Origin: Bacillota bacterium
GTDB lineage: Bacteria; Bacillota; Clostridia; Christensenellales; SZUA-584
DNA length: 64,000 bases
NCBI GenBank assembly: GCA_023410475.1
Contig: JAEYPS010000037.1
Location: 16,775-80,774 of the forward strand
Direction of reading: 5' to 3'
Of the stretch, positions 42,866 through 52,355 are shown in pieces; position 1 is the first letter of the stretch; every line of letters begins with the position of its first letter. A program made the position numbers and the translations under genes. The notes below the pieces were generated by a model. That model was not told the origin of the DNA, did no database searches, and worked only from the letters and a program-made list of their open reading frames with translations.

Positions 42866-42894
42866 TTGTCTATTATATGATAATTATATATAAT
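42866..42894 (+). promoter_or_regulatory. sigma-A promoter of the hutP-cmk operon
   Basis: TTGTCT, 17 bases, TATAAT, about 28 bases before the first start codon. Confidence 0.75.
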
Positions 42895-42922
42895 TGATTT
42901 ACAAAAGAGCGGAGGTATCAGC

Positions 42923-43333
42923 ATGGAGCCCGGAAGCAAAGATGTGGCAAAGGCCGCTATCCGTCTTGCGCTTTCATCTTCCAGGGAAGACGAAAAGACT
43001 CTGAAGGAAAGATACGCCTCGAAAGGCATAAGGGCCGCGGCAGTAGACTTTGGGGGCGAGTTCCTTGCCTCGGTGATGCGCATAGTCGAATGCTGCGTGG
43101 TCGCCGCAAAGCGTGAAGGCATAATAGAAGATACACACCATGAAGAAGGCGCCGTCGCTGGCGCCGTGAGAGAGGCGGTTTCTCAGATCACATCAAAAGC
43201 CATAGGGTTAAACGTTGGAGGTAAGATAGGCCTTGCGCGTTTTGACGAGCATATCGCGGTATGCATTTTCTTTGGCATAGGCCTCTTGCACCTTAACGAA
43301 GTGGCAGTAGGTCTGGGGCACAGGGCGATATGA
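42923..43333 (+). CDS. HutP-family RNA-binding regulator
   Basis: A 136-residue protein resembling HutP, the histidine- and Mg-dependent antiterminator of the Bacillus hut operon. The match is in the middle (IVECCVVAAKREGIIEDTHHEEGAV against the HutP helix and His-containing loop) and at the end (GIGLLHLNEVAVGLGHRAI). Histidines 72, 73, 123 and 133 could supply the metal/ligand site. No hut genes are nearby. Instead its last four bases overlap cmk (ATGA), so it probably belongs with the cmk-plsC-ispH operon. Assignment is by pattern and moderately sure. Confidence 0.7.
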   Translation: MEPGSKDVAKAAIRLALSSSREDEKTLKERYASKGIRAAAVDFGGEFLASVMRIVECCVVAAKREGIIEDTHHEEGAVAGAVREAVSQITSKAIGLNVGGKIGLARFDEHIAVCIFFGIGLLHLNEVAVGLGHRAI

Positions 43334-43998
43334 GAAGGATAAATATAGCGATAGACGGCCCTGCGGGAGCGGGAAAGAGCACAATTGCAAAAGCGGTGGC
43401 GAAGGCGCTTGGGATATATTACCTCGATACGGGAGCTATGTACAGGGCTGTCGCGTACGCGGCTGTAAAAGAAGGAGCGGACATAGGCGATCAAAAACAG
43501 GTAGAAGAGCTTATTGGCAAAGTCGACCTGCGAACAGAATACGATAACGGTGATCAGGTGGTGCTGCTCGCCGGTGAAAACGTAATGCCGTATATCCGCA
43601 CTCCCGAAATATCAAAAGCCGCCTCTGATATATCGGCATACCCTTGCGTGAGGCTCAAACTAGCGGCAATGCAAAGGGAAGTCGCCCAAAAATACGACGT
43701 TGTTCTTGACGGAAGAGACATTGGCACATTTGTGCTTCCGGACGCGAGCTATAAGTTCTTTCTGACGGGCGATGCCGAGGTAAGGGCAAGACGCAGGTGT
43801 CTTGAACTTGAGGAAAAGGGTATTAAAAGAGCGTTCGATAATGTGCTGAGCGAAATGATAAAGCGAGACGCCAACGATTCAGCGAGGAGCTTTGCGCCCC
43901 TTAAGAAGGCGGACGACGCGGTGCTTATCGATACCACGAACATGAATGCTGACGAGGTTCTTGAAGCCGTGCTTCAAAGGATCGGACAGGGGCGGTGA
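43330..43998 (+). CDS. cmk: cytidylate kinase
   Basis: A 222-residue (d)CMP kinase. P-loop GPAGAGKST near residue 11, LDTGAMYRAVA for nucleotide binding and DGRDIGTFVLPDA are standard. Its ATG overlaps the stop of the HutP-like gene. plsC follows with TGAGATG spacing. The order cmk-plsC-ispH-rpsA is common in Clostridia. Confidence 0.96.
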   Translation: MRRINIAIDGPAGAGKSTIAKAVAKALGIYYLDTGAMYRAVAYAAVKEGADIGDQKQVEELIGKVDLRTEYDNGDQVVLLAGENVMPYIRTPEISKAASDISAYPCVRLKLAAMQREVAQKYDVVLDGRDIGTFVLPDASYKFFLTGDAEVRARRRCLELEEKGIKRAFDNVLSEMIKRDANDSARSFAPLKKADDAVLIDTTNMNADEVLEAVLQRIGQGR

Positions 43999-43999
43999 G

Positions 44000-44587
44000 A
44001 TGCTTTACAAGCTGTTAAGATGTATCGGGATATTTGTTTTTTATCTGCTGTTTTTTCCAAAGATAATAGGCAAGAAATATACCAAAATCAAAGGAAAAGC
44101 CATAATCATCTCCAACCATATAAGCATGTGGGACCCTATATTTATCGCTGTCGCCTTTGGCAGGCAGATTTTCTGGATGGGCAAGATTGAGCTTTTCAAA
44201 AGCTTTTTCGCAAGATTGTTCTTTAAACTGGTAAAGGCTTTTCCGGTCCGGCGTGGGGAAGGCGACCTGCCCGCAATACGTCATGCTTTCAAGCTGCTGC
44301 GTGACGGAAAGCTGTTCGGCATATTCCCCGAAGGCAAAAGAATAAAATCGGGCGAGCTCGGAAAGTTTGAGCCGGGAACATCGATGATAGCTTTGAAAAA
44401 CGACGCCCCAATTATCCCTTTATATATAAAAGGCAAATATAAATTCTTCAGGCGTATGAAGCTTATCGTAGGCGAGCCCATAAGGCTTGCTGACTATGTG
44501 GGAAGCAAGACGGACCCCGCTACCGTTGAGGCCGCGTCAAGGTTCCTTGAGAATAAACTGAACGATCTGAAAAATACAACGTTTTAG
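44000..44587 (+). CDS. plsC: 1-acyl-sn-glycerol-3-phosphate acyltransferase
   Basis: A 195-residue acyltransferase making phosphatidic acid. The H-x4-D motif is NHISMWDP, and FPEGKRIKSGEL is the substrate-binding motif. The N-terminus has one hydrophobic helix. ATG 44000 is taken as the start, two bases past the cmk stop with GGGGCGGTGAG upstream; this trims 18 residues of cmk-overlapping frame. Unlike the homologue at 18857 it has no extra domain. Confidence 0.92.
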   Translation: MLYKLLRCIGIFVFYLLFFPKIIGKKYTKIKGKAIIISNHISMWDPIFIAVAFGRQIFWMGKIELFKSFFARLFFKLVKAFPVRRGEGDLPAIRHAFKLLRDGKLFGIFPEGKRIKSGELGKFEPGTSMIALKNDAPIIPLYIKGKYKFFRRMKLIVGEPIRLADYVGSKTDPATVEAASRFLENKLNDLKNTTF

Positions 44588-44598
44588 GTGGAAGCTGC

Positions 44599-46815
44599 TT
44601 GATAATACTCGCGAAAAACGCCGGTTTCTGCTTCGGCGTAAAGAGGGCTGTAGACGCGGTAGAGAACAACATCGATAAAAACATAGTAACGCTCGGGCAT
44701 CTGATACATAACGAAAGCGTCGTGCGTTCGTTCGAGCTGCGGGGCGTAAGATGCGCAGGCAGCATAGCCGAGGTGAACGACGGTGAAACAGTCATAATAA
44801 GATCCCACGGCGTTTCACCCCAAGTCTACGAAGAGCTCAAATCACGCGGGCTGGGTTATATCGATACGACCTGCCCTTATGTCGAAAGGATACATGAAAG
44901 GGTTTCAAAAGCAAGATCCGACGGCGTCTCTGTAATTATAATTGGCGAAGCAGGTCACCCTGAGGTGGAAGGGATCGTCGGCTGGGCAGGAGAAGATTCT
45001 TTCGTAGTCTATGATAAAGAACAGGCCGAGAGCCTGCCGCCGCTGGAACGTGCCGTTGTGGTTGCACAGACAACGATCACCGAGGAAAGGTGGAACGCCA
45101 TTCTTCCAATACTCCAAAGCAAGGTTAAAGAGATAATACCATTTTTCAGCATCTGCTCTACAACAAAAGAACGTCAGAGTGAAGCGGAACAGATAGCAAA
45201 AAAATGTGACACGGTCATCGTGGTTGGCGGAAAATCCAGCTCCAACACCCGAAAATTGTATGAATTATGTATACGCCACTGTAAAAAAGTATATTATATT
45301 GAGCATTATAAAGAACTATTACTTGAAAAAATGCGTTTTGGTGATATAATAGGCATTGTCGCCGGTGCTTCAACACCGGATTCGATGATTAGGGAGGTTT
45401 TTGACTACATGACTGAAAACGAAAAAGTGCTGCCCATCGACGGTGAAACCGAAACAAAGATGGATGCAGCCGCCGACATGGCAGAGGAGGCTACCGAAGC
45501 CGCAGATACTGCCGCCGGAGAGCCGGAACTCTCCGAAGTTTCAGAACCTGAAGTAAGCGAAGAATTAAACAGCGAAGTAGAATCGGGAGAAGTTGCTGAC
45601 GAAGAGACGGCGGGAGATGTTTCAGAAGATAAACCTCCTACAGAGAAGGAAGTATTTTTAGAAGGACTCGAGAATGTAGTCCGTTTAAAAAAGGGCCAGC
45701 TCGTAAAGGGCACTATCGTTCAGATAACGGATGAAGACATCTGTATCAACGTCGGTTATAAGACTGATGGTATTATTCATAAAAACGAGCTGTCGTTAAA
45801 TGAAATAAACCCGAAAGAAGCTTTCAATATCGGAGACGAAATAGAAGCGGAAGTCATAAATTTAAACGACGGCGAAGGCAACGTGCTTCTCTCAAGAAAA
45901 CGCATCGAGAAAAAGCAGCACTGGGTAAAGATGAAAGAGAACGTTGGCTCAGACACTGTTTACAAATGCGTTGTCAAGAAGGCCGTCAAGGGCGGGGTTA
46001 CCACTAAGATAGACGGTTACAGCGCTTTTATTCCGGCTTCGCATCTTGGACTTAAATATATAGAAGACCTAAAGCAGTTTGAAGGCAAGGAACTCGAAGT
46101 AACTATAATAGACGCCGACAAAAGGCAAGAGCGCCTTGTTGTTTCTCATAAAAACGTTCTGGTCAAGGAAAAGCGCGAAAAAGAAGAGCAGATCTGGAGC
46201 AGCTTTACAAAGGGAGAACATGTAAAAGGCGTTGTAAAGCGGCTTACCGATTTTGGGGCGTTTGTAGATGTCGGAGGAGTAGACGGACTTCTGCACATTT
46301 CAGATCTTGCTTGGTCGAGGGTAAAACACCCGTCTGATGTGGTTACCGAAGGACAAGAGCTTGAGCTTATAGTTATCAACGTTGATCCCGCAAAAAAGAA
46401 GATAGCTTTAGGGTATAAGCAGCTTCAGCCAAAGCCGTGGGATATGGTTCCCGCGAAATACCACGTCGGCGACGTGGTTACCGGCAAGGTAGTGCGCATA
46501 GTGCCGTTTGGCGCTTTCGTGCAGCTTGAGCCCACGGTAGACGGCCTCGTTCATATATCACAGGTTTCAAAGCACAGGCTCGAAAAGGTTGAAGACGAGC
46601 TGAGGCTCGGAGACGAGATAGAAGTCAAGATACTCGAAGTAAACGCTGACAAGCGCAAGATAAGCCTTTCAAGAAAGGTGCTGCTTGCCGCAGACGAGCC
46701 CAAGGCAGAGAAACAGGAAAAAACAGAGAGCGAGGACAATTTCAAATATGAAATTCCTCCCGTACAGGAGTCCACAGTTTCGCTGGCTGACTTTTTTCCT
46801 AAAAAGGAAGAATAA
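44599..46815 (+). CDS. ispH: HMBPP reductase IspH fused to ribosomal protein S1
   Basis: A 738-residue fusion. Residues 1-280 are IspH (LytB), the [4Fe-4S] enzyme making IPP and DMAPP, with cluster cysteines in NAGFCFGV, TTCPYVERIH and FFSICSTTKERQ. An acidic Glu/Ser/Ala linker (about 285-370) leads to four S1 RNA-binding domains (about 375-450, 460-535, 545-620, 630-705), the last two closest to canonical S1 (GAFVDVGG, GAFVQLEP). The frame is continuous through the linker, so it is a real fusion, as known in Clostridia. It starts with TTG behind AGGTGG. A terminator follows. Confidence 0.95.
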   Translation: MIILAKNAGFCFGVKRAVDAVENNIDKNIVTLGHLIHNESVVRSFELRGVRCAGSIAEVNDGETVIIRSHGVSPQVYEELKSRGLGYIDTTCPYVERIHERVSKARSDGVSVIIIGEAGHPEVEGIVGWAGEDSFVVYDKEQAESLPPLERAVVVAQTTITEERWNAILPILQSKVKEIIPFFSICSTTKERQSEAEQIAKKCDTVIVVGGKSSSNTRKLYELCIRHCKKVYYIEHYKELLLEKMRFGDIIGIVAGASTPDSMIREVFDYMTENEKVLPIDGETETKMDAAADMAEEATEAADTAAGEPELSEVSEPEVSEELNSEVESGEVADEETAGDVSEDKPPTEKEVFLEGLENVVRLKKGQLVKGTIVQITDEDICINVGYKTDGIIHKNELSLNEINPKEAFNIGDEIEAEVINLNDGEGNVLLSRKRIEKKQHWVKMKENVGSDTVYKCVVKKAVKGGVTTKIDGYSAFIPASHLGLKYIEDLKQFEGKELEVTIIDADKRQERLVVSHKNVLVKEKREKEEQIWSSFTKGEHVKGVVKRLTDFGAFVDVGGVDGLLHISDLAWSRVKHPSDVVTEGQELELIVINVDPAKKKIALGYKQLQPKPWDMVPAKYHVGDVVTGKVVRIVPFGAFVQLEPTVDGLVHISQVSKHRLEKVEDELRLGDEIEVKILEVNADKRKISLSRKVLLAADEPKAEKQEKTESEDNFKYEIPPVQESTVSLADFFPKKEE

Positions 46816-46880
46816 TAATAATCAATCTGGTAATAATTATTAATGACCTCACAAAATATATTAAGACCCCCTTTACATTG

Positions 46881-46910
46881 GTCGTGATGAACAATCGCGA
46901 CTTTTTTTTG
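46881..46910 (+). terminator. terminator after ispH-rpsA
   Basis: GTCGTGAT / ATCGCGAC stem (one wobble), 5-base loop and eight T. Confidence 0.88.
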
Positions 46911-46934
46911 CGCGCCGGCGTCATTTTAAGCGGC

Positions 46935-46963
46935 TTGCAACCTCGCTTAATATACACTATACT
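46935..46963 (+). promoter_or_regulatory. sigma-A promoter of polA
   Basis: TTGCAA, 17 bases, TATACT, followed by AAGGAG and the ATG at 46987. Confidence 0.7.
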
Positions 46964-46986
46964 TAACTTATGAATAAGGAGCAAAA

Positions 46987-49545
46987 ATGAAAAAAACGTT
47001 GATGGCCGTAGACGGCAGCAGCCTTGTGCACAGGGCGTTTTACGCGCTGCCCATACTTACAAACTCAAACGGTGAATACACCAATGCCGTATACGGCTTT
47101 TTTTCGATGCTTATAAACGCTCTCGGTACGCACAAACCGGATTACCTCGCCGTGGCATTCGATAAAAAAGGCAAGACGTTTCGGCATGAGATGTTTACAG
47201 AATATAAGGGAACAAGAAAAGAAACGCCTGAGGAGCTTGTTCCCCAATTCAGCCTTTTAAAAAAGGCGCTGGAGGATGTAGGAATAACAGCGCTTGAGCT
47301 CGAGGGCTACGAAGCGGACGATATTTTGGGCGTACTGTCCAGCCTTGCCGCGAAAAACGGCATGCAGTCGCTGCTGCTTACGGGTGACAAGGACGCGTTC
47401 CAGCTTATCTCCGATTCATGCAAAGTTATGCTTACCAGGAAAGGCGTAAGCGAGATAGATATTTACGACAAACAAAAGCTCAAGGAAGAGTACGATCTTG
47501 TGCCTGAGCAGATTGTTGACCTTAAAGGTTTTATGGGCGACAGCTCTGACAATATACCCGGCGTTCCGGGTGTTGGGGAAAAGACGGCGCTGAAGCTTCT
47601 TCAGTCGTACAAGAGCATGGATGGCGTTTACGAGTGCATAGACGATATATCGGGTAAGCTCAAAGAGAAGCTCTGTGAAAACAAAGAGCTGGCTTTTTTA
47701 AGCCGTACGCTCGCGGCAATCGACGTAAACGCTCCTGTCGAGGTTTCGCTTTCGGCGCTCGAGTACAGTGAGCTTACGGCAGATACAGCGCGAGAAGCTT
47801 TCTCGCGGCTCGGGTTCGTATCGCTTTTAAAACGGCTCGGCGAAGAAAAAGCTTCTGACGCAGCAGAAATGTCAAACGTAGAGATATGCGAAATAAAAGA
47901 TATTGCATCGCTCAAAAAGATATTGCCCGAAATTAATGATAACGAATACGCGGCGTTCGATTTTGCGGACGATATCTCTTTCTCGTTCTGCGGCGATAAA
48001 GAGTATATAATAAAGTCCGAGCATTCTCTGCTGAATATCGATTTTACGCGGGATATAGTGATAATAGAGCTAAAACCATATCTTGAAGACGAGAGCGTAC
48101 CGAAGCTGCTGCACGACGCAAAGCAGGCTATAGCGATGCTGAAAAGCCATGGCATAAGCTTAAAGGGCATGCTGTTTGACACAAAGCTCGCGCAATACGC
48201 GCTTGACCCGGGCTCCGGCTTTGAGCTTGCCGCTCTGAGAGAGAAGTATAGCCTTGGCGGAAACGCCGCCGCTATCGTCAGTCTTTACGGCCTGCAGAAA
48301 GAAAGGCTGAAAGAGCAGGGGCTTTGGTTTATTTACAACGATATAGAAGTTCCGCTGATGAACGTTCTTCTTGATATGGAAGAGACAGGATTCAGGCTTG
48401 ACCTTGACGAGCTTGAAGCGTATTCGAAAAAGCTTTCCGCTGAGATAGACGCTCTTACGGCGTCCATTTACGAGCTTTGCGAATACGATGATTTCAATAT
48501 CAATTCAACAAAGCAATTGGGTCAGGTGCTGTTCGAGCGCCTTGCGCTTCCTGTCGGTAAAAAGAAAAAAACGGGGTATTCCACCGACATAGAGGTGCTC
48601 GAAAAACTTTCGGGAAAGCACCCGGTAATAGACAAGATAATCGAGTACAGAAGGCTGACAAAGCTTAAGAGCACATACCTTGACGGGCTGAAAAGCATAG
48701 CGGACAAAAACGGTTTCGTGCACACTACGTTCATGCAGATCTCCACCGTAACGGGAAGGATATCGAGCAAAGAGCCGAATCTTCAGAACATCCCTATACG
48801 CACAAGGGAAGGCAAAGAGATCCGCAGGCTGTTCATGCCCTCTGTGGCCGACAGAAAGCTCGTCGCGGCGGACTATTCGCAGATTGAGCTGAGGATACTT
48901 GCGTCTATCTCGGGCGACAGCGTCATGAAACAAGCGTTTCTGTCCGACGTCGATATACATTCGCGCACCGCTTCCGAGGTGTTCCAGGTCCCTATAGAGA
49001 GTGTTACGGAAGAGATGAGAAGGAGCGCCAAGGCGGTAAACTTCGGTATTGTATACGGCATAAGCGACTTCGGCCTGTCCCGAAACCTTGATATTCCCGT
49101 TAAAGTGGCTGCGGAGTACATAAGACGCTATCTCTCGAGGTTCTCAGGTGTGAGGGAATATATGAAGAGCATAAAGGAAAAAGCAAAAAAAGACGGTTAT
49201 GTAACGACACTGCTCGGCAGACGCAGATACCTTCCCGAACTAAAATCAAGCAACTACAACACGCGTTCGTTCGGAGAGCGCGCGGCGCTCAACACCCCTA
49301 TACAAGGAACGGCAGCCGACATTATAAAGCTCGCGATGATTGAGGTTTCAAAAAGGCTTATGGAAGGCGCGTTCAGCTCAAAGCTTATACTGCAGGTGCA
49401 CGACGAGCTTATAATTGACACAGCCGCCGACGAAGTGAGCGATGTAAGCCTCCTTTTGAAGGACTGTATGGAAAACGCGTATAAGCTCGATATACCGCTT
49501 GTAGCGCAAGTCTCGGCCGGTGACAACTGGCTTGACGCAAAGTGA
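46987..49545 (+). CDS. polA: DNA polymerase I with inactive proofreading domain
   Basis: An 852-residue polymerase for repair and Okazaki-fragment processing. The N-terminal 5' nuclease (about 1-290) has LLLTGDKDAFQL and GDSSDNIPGVPGVGEKTA. The middle domain (about 310-470) has the exonuclease fold but lacks its acidic metal ligands: the Exo I site reads AAFDFADD instead of the D-x-E motif. The polymerase part carries motif A ADYSQIELR, motif B RRSAKAVNFGIVYG and motif C LQVHDELIID. This loss of proofreading is usual in Bacillota Pol I. It starts an operon with coaE eight bases downstream. Confidence 0.97.
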   Translation: MKKTLMAVDGSSLVHRAFYALPILTNSNGEYTNAVYGFFSMLINALGTHKPDYLAVAFDKKGKTFRHEMFTEYKGTRKETPEELVPQFSLLKKALEDVGITALELEGYEADDILGVLSSLAAKNGMQSLLLTGDKDAFQLISDSCKVMLTRKGVSEIDIYDKQKLKEEYDLVPEQIVDLKGFMGDSSDNIPGVPGVGEKTALKLLQSYKSMDGVYECIDDISGKLKEKLCENKELAFLSRTLAAIDVNAPVEVSLSALEYSELTADTAREAFSRLGFVSLLKRLGEEKASDAAEMSNVEICEIKDIASLKKILPEINDNEYAAFDFADDISFSFCGDKEYIIKSEHSLLNIDFTRDIVIIELKPYLEDESVPKLLHDAKQAIAMLKSHGISLKGMLFDTKLAQYALDPGSGFELAALREKYSLGGNAAAIVSLYGLQKERLKEQGLWFIYNDIEVPLMNVLLDMEETGFRLDLDELEAYSKKLSAEIDALTASIYELCEYDDFNINSTKQLGQVLFERLALPVGKKKKTGYSTDIEVLEKLSGKHPVIDKIIEYRRLTKLKSTYLDGLKSIADKNGFVHTTFMQISTVTGRISSKEPNLQNIPIRTREGKEIRRLFMPSVADRKLVAADYSQIELRILASISGDSVMKQAFLSDVDIHSRTASEVFQVPIESVTEEMRRSAKAVNFGIVYGISDFGLSRNLDIPVKVAAEYIRRYLSRFSGVREYMKSIKEKAKKDGYVTTLLGRRRYLPELKSSNYNTRSFGERAALNTPIQGTAADIIKLAMIEVSKRLMEGAFSSKLILQVHDELIIDTAADEVSDVSLLLKDCMENAYKLDIPLVAQVSAGDNWLDAK

Positions 49546-49552
49546 GCGGGTT

Positions 49553-50143
49553 ATGATAAAACAGATACTTATCGGCATAACGGGAGGGATAGGCTCCGGA
49601 AAATCACTTGTGAGCGATTATCTCAAAAGCCGCGGAGAATATGTAATAAGCGCGGACGAGGTTGCGAGAGAAGCCGTGCTTCCCGGAGAAACAGGCAACG
49701 AGCTTATAAGAAAAGAATTCGGAGTTTCATATTTTAACGACGACGGCACGCTCAACAGAAAAAAGCTGGCCGCGTTCGTGTTTGATGACTCAGAGAAGCT
49801 TTCAATGCTCAACGGCATACTCCATCCTGTAATAATCGACAGGATATACAAAAAAGCAAAGAGCGCGGGCGGGCGGGTATTTATAGAAGCTCCGCTGCTG
49901 ATACAATCGGGCATGCATAAAGCTATGGATCATGTATGGCTTGTAACCGCGGACAAGGAAGCGCGTATTAAGCGGGTAATGAACAGGGACGGTGATGACA
50001 GGGCGTCCGTTGAGCGGCGAATTGCAAACCAGATGAGTGACTGTGACATGGCAGGGTATGCCGATGAGGTAATAGATAACAGCGCAAGCATCGAAGCGCT
50101 GCATGAAAAAATAGACGCGCTGCTTAAAAAGCTGAGCGCTTGA
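49553..50143 (+). CDS. coaE: dephospho-CoA kinase
   Basis: A 196-residue P-loop kinase for the last step of coenzyme A synthesis. GITGGIGSGKSLVSDYL, SADEVAREAV and IEAPLLIQSG match the family. The start is ATG 49553, just after the polA stop with GAGCGGG upstream; eleven extra in-frame codons before it would lie inside polA. Confidence 0.95.
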   Translation: MIKQILIGITGGIGSGKSLVSDYLKSRGEYVISADEVAREAVLPGETGNELIRKEFGVSYFNDDGTLNRKKLAAFVFDDSEKLSMLNGILHPVIIDRIYKKAKSAGGRVFIEAPLLIQSGMHKAMDHVWLVTADKEARIKRVMNRDGDDRASVERRIANQMSDCDMAGYADEVIDNSASIEALHEKIDALLKKLSA

Positions 50144-50152
50144 GGTGAGATA

Positions 50153-50731
50153 ATGCAAAAACGGGCAAGACGCGGTGAAAGTGAATATAAAAGAAACCTC
50201 AGGCTCTGGACTGTACTGTGCCTCGTAATAGTCTGCGCCGCCGCGATAGCGCTGCGGGGAGTAGTGGTTTACAGGCTGTACCCCCTTGATTACAAAGAAG
50301 AGATCGTTGCGTCAAGCAGCGAGTATTCTCTCGACAAATACCTGGTGTGCGCCGTAATATACGCGGAGAGCAGCTTCAACGAAAAAGCCGTCTCGCGCAA
50401 AGGCGCGGTCGGGCTTATGCAGATAATGCCCGAAACGGGAGAATGGGCGGCAGGCAAGATAGGCCTCAAGGGCTATGCGAAAGATATTCTGCCCGAGCCC
50501 GAAGTCAACATCGCGATAGGTTGCTGGTATCTTGGAAGCTATCTTAACGAGCGGTTTGACGGAGATCTGAGAAAGATATTGGCTGCATATAACGCCGGGC
50601 CGAACAAGGTAAGCGGCTGGCTTGACAGCGAAGGTAAGCTGAGTGATATACCGTATAAAGAGACAAAAGATTATGTTGAGAAAGTCTTAAGATACTATGA
50701 AATATACAAAGGCCTGTATAAGGATTTTTAA
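50153..50731 (+). CDS. membrane-anchored lytic transglycosylase
   Basis: A 192-residue Slt-type peptidoglycan hydrolase with a basic N-terminus, one signal anchor (about 18-40) and a goose-lysozyme-like domain. The catalytic glutamate is E72 in YAESSF; GAVGLMQIMPETG, INIAIGCWYL-like and LAAYNAGP are the family motifs. It follows coaE after nine bases. Its last 35 bases are overlapped by the next gene. Confidence 0.92.
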   Translation: MQKRARRGESEYKRNLRLWTVLCLVIVCAAAIALRGVVVYRLYPLDYKEEIVASSSEYSLDKYLVCAVIYAESSFNEKAVSRKGAVGLMQIMPETGEWAAGKIGLKGYAKDILPEPEVNIAIGCWYLGSYLNERFDGDLRKILAAYNAGPNKVSGWLDSEGKLSDIPYKETKDYVEKVLRYYEIYKGLYKDF

Positions 50732-52355
50732 GCCAGCGTTTATTATCGCCGCCTGTATGCTTTTTTCAGCTTGCGGCGCAGTTCCTGTCTCCGAGCCTAA
50801 GGGCACTATCGTTCAATATACGCTTCCGCCTATTCAGCAGGACCCTGTTCCTGTGATAGGGGGAGAGCTTAAATTTCCCATACCGAACAATCCGCCCACG
50901 CTCAACCCTCTTAAGATAAAGAACGTTGAGATGTTTAATCTGATGTCTCTTATTTACGAGCAGCCGGTAAGGATGGGCGCTGACGGAACGGCGGAGCCCG
51001 AGCTTGCGGAAACGTGGAGCGTTGACAGCACAGGCACCGTTTGGACGTTCAGGCTGAGAAAAGGCGTGAACTGGCAGCGAGGCAAAGGCGAATTCACCGC
51101 GGATGATGTTGTCTATACTATAGGCCTTATTAAAAGCTACAGCAAAGCCGATTCCACATACGCTCAGTATAACGGAATGCTAAAAAGCTACACGGCGATT
51201 GATGATAACACCGTTGAGATAACGCTTTCGGAGCCCGGCAACGCCGCCATATATCTGATGACATTTCCCGTATTGTGCAAGGCTTACTGTATGGGCGAAG
51301 ATATTGACGCTTTGACGCCGCTCGGCACGGGGCCGTACGCCGTTGAAGCATATGACAGAGACAGACAAATGGATCTTAAAGCAAACGAGCTTTGGTGGAG
51401 ACAGCCGCCGTATATACAAACGCTGACGGCCGTATGTTACCCCGACCATGACACCGAGCTTGTTGCCTTCAGCCAGAACATGATAGACTTTCTAACGACC
51501 TCAATACTTACAGTGGACACTTATAAGAAATACGGCATCAAAAAATCGTCCGACTACATGACCCAGTTTTACGACTGCCTTGTGCCTAATACCGCGAAAG
51601 GATTTTTCAGCGATATAAACATGAGGCGCGCTCTTGCCTACGCGCTTGAGAAACGTGAGATCGTATCCAAGGCGCTGTTAGGACACGCTGTGGCGACAGA
51701 CTATCCGGTAGCGCCCGATTCATATCTTTCCGGCGGATCGTCGGACATATACGAATACAACCCTCAAAAGGCAATGACTCTTCTTGAGCAGGCTGGCTGG
51801 AAAGACAGGAACGACGACGGCGTTCTTGAAAGAGTCGACGGTACGCAGGTAACAGACATAGACATAAAGCTGCTGATACCGCTCAACAAGGAAGACACAT
51901 ACAGGCGCGACGTCTCAGAGAATATAAGAACTCAGCTGATGCGTTGTGGGATAAGGATTGAGGTCGTTGAAGAGCCTTATGAGACATACAGACAAAGCCT
52001 TGAAAGCGGAAATTTTGAGCTTGCTTTGTGCTCGTTCTATGTGGATCACAATCCCGACATATCGTTTATGGCAGCCACGGGCGGAAGCGCTAACTACGGC
52101 AGCTTTTCCAATGAACGTATGGACGCAGTGCTCAAAAAATGCAAGACGGCATTAAGCGAGGTAGAAATGAAAAATGCCTATTATGAGATGGAAAATCTGT
52201 TTATGGAGCTTCTGCCTCAGATAAGCCTTTACTTCAAAACGAACGCGCTGCTTTACGACGCTTCAATAAACATATCGGGCAGCATGAGAGACATGAACAT
52301 ATACACTACCGTACCCAAGTGGTATCTCTACGTAGAGGAGCCACAGCTGCAATGA
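50697..52355 (+). CDS. peptide-type ABC transporter substrate-binding lipoprotein
   Basis: A 552-residue family 5 solute-binding protein (DppA/OppA group). The signal peptide ends in a lipobox LFSAC. Typical stretches are LAETWSVDSTGTVWTFRLRKGVNW, FTADDVVYT, NMRRALAYALEKR and LAYAL-type segments. Genes for the permease and ATPase are not in the neighbourhood, so it is an orphan subunit. The start overlaps the transglycosylase gene by 35 bases and its SD is poor; I saw no better start before the lipobox. The link to wall hydrolysis (muropeptide uptake) is only suggested by position. Confidence 0.85.
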   Translation: MKYTKACIRIFKPAFIIAACMLFSACGAVPVSEPKGTIVQYTLPPIQQDPVPVIGGELKFPIPNNPPTLNPLKIKNVEMFNLMSLIYEQPVRMGADGTAEPELAETWSVDSTGTVWTFRLRKGVNWQRGKGEFTADDVVYTIGLIKSYSKADSTYAQYNGMLKSYTAIDDNTVEITLSEPGNAAIYLMTFPVLCKAYCMGEDIDALTPLGTGPYAVEAYDRDRQMDLKANELWWRQPPYIQTLTAVCYPDHDTELVAFSQNMIDFLTTSILTVDTYKKYGIKKSSDYMTQFYDCLVPNTAKGFFSDINMRRALAYALEKREIVSKALLGHAVATDYPVAPDSYLSGGSSDIYEYNPQKAMTLLEQAGWKDRNDDGVLERVDGTQVTDIDIKLLIPLNKEDTYRRDVSENIRTQLMRCGIRIEVVEEPYETYRQSLESGNFELALCSFYVDHNPDISFMAATGGSANYGSFSNERMDAVLKKCKTALSEVEMKNAYYEMENLFMELLPQISLYFKTNALLYDASINISGSMRDMNIYTTVPKWYLYVEEPQLQ

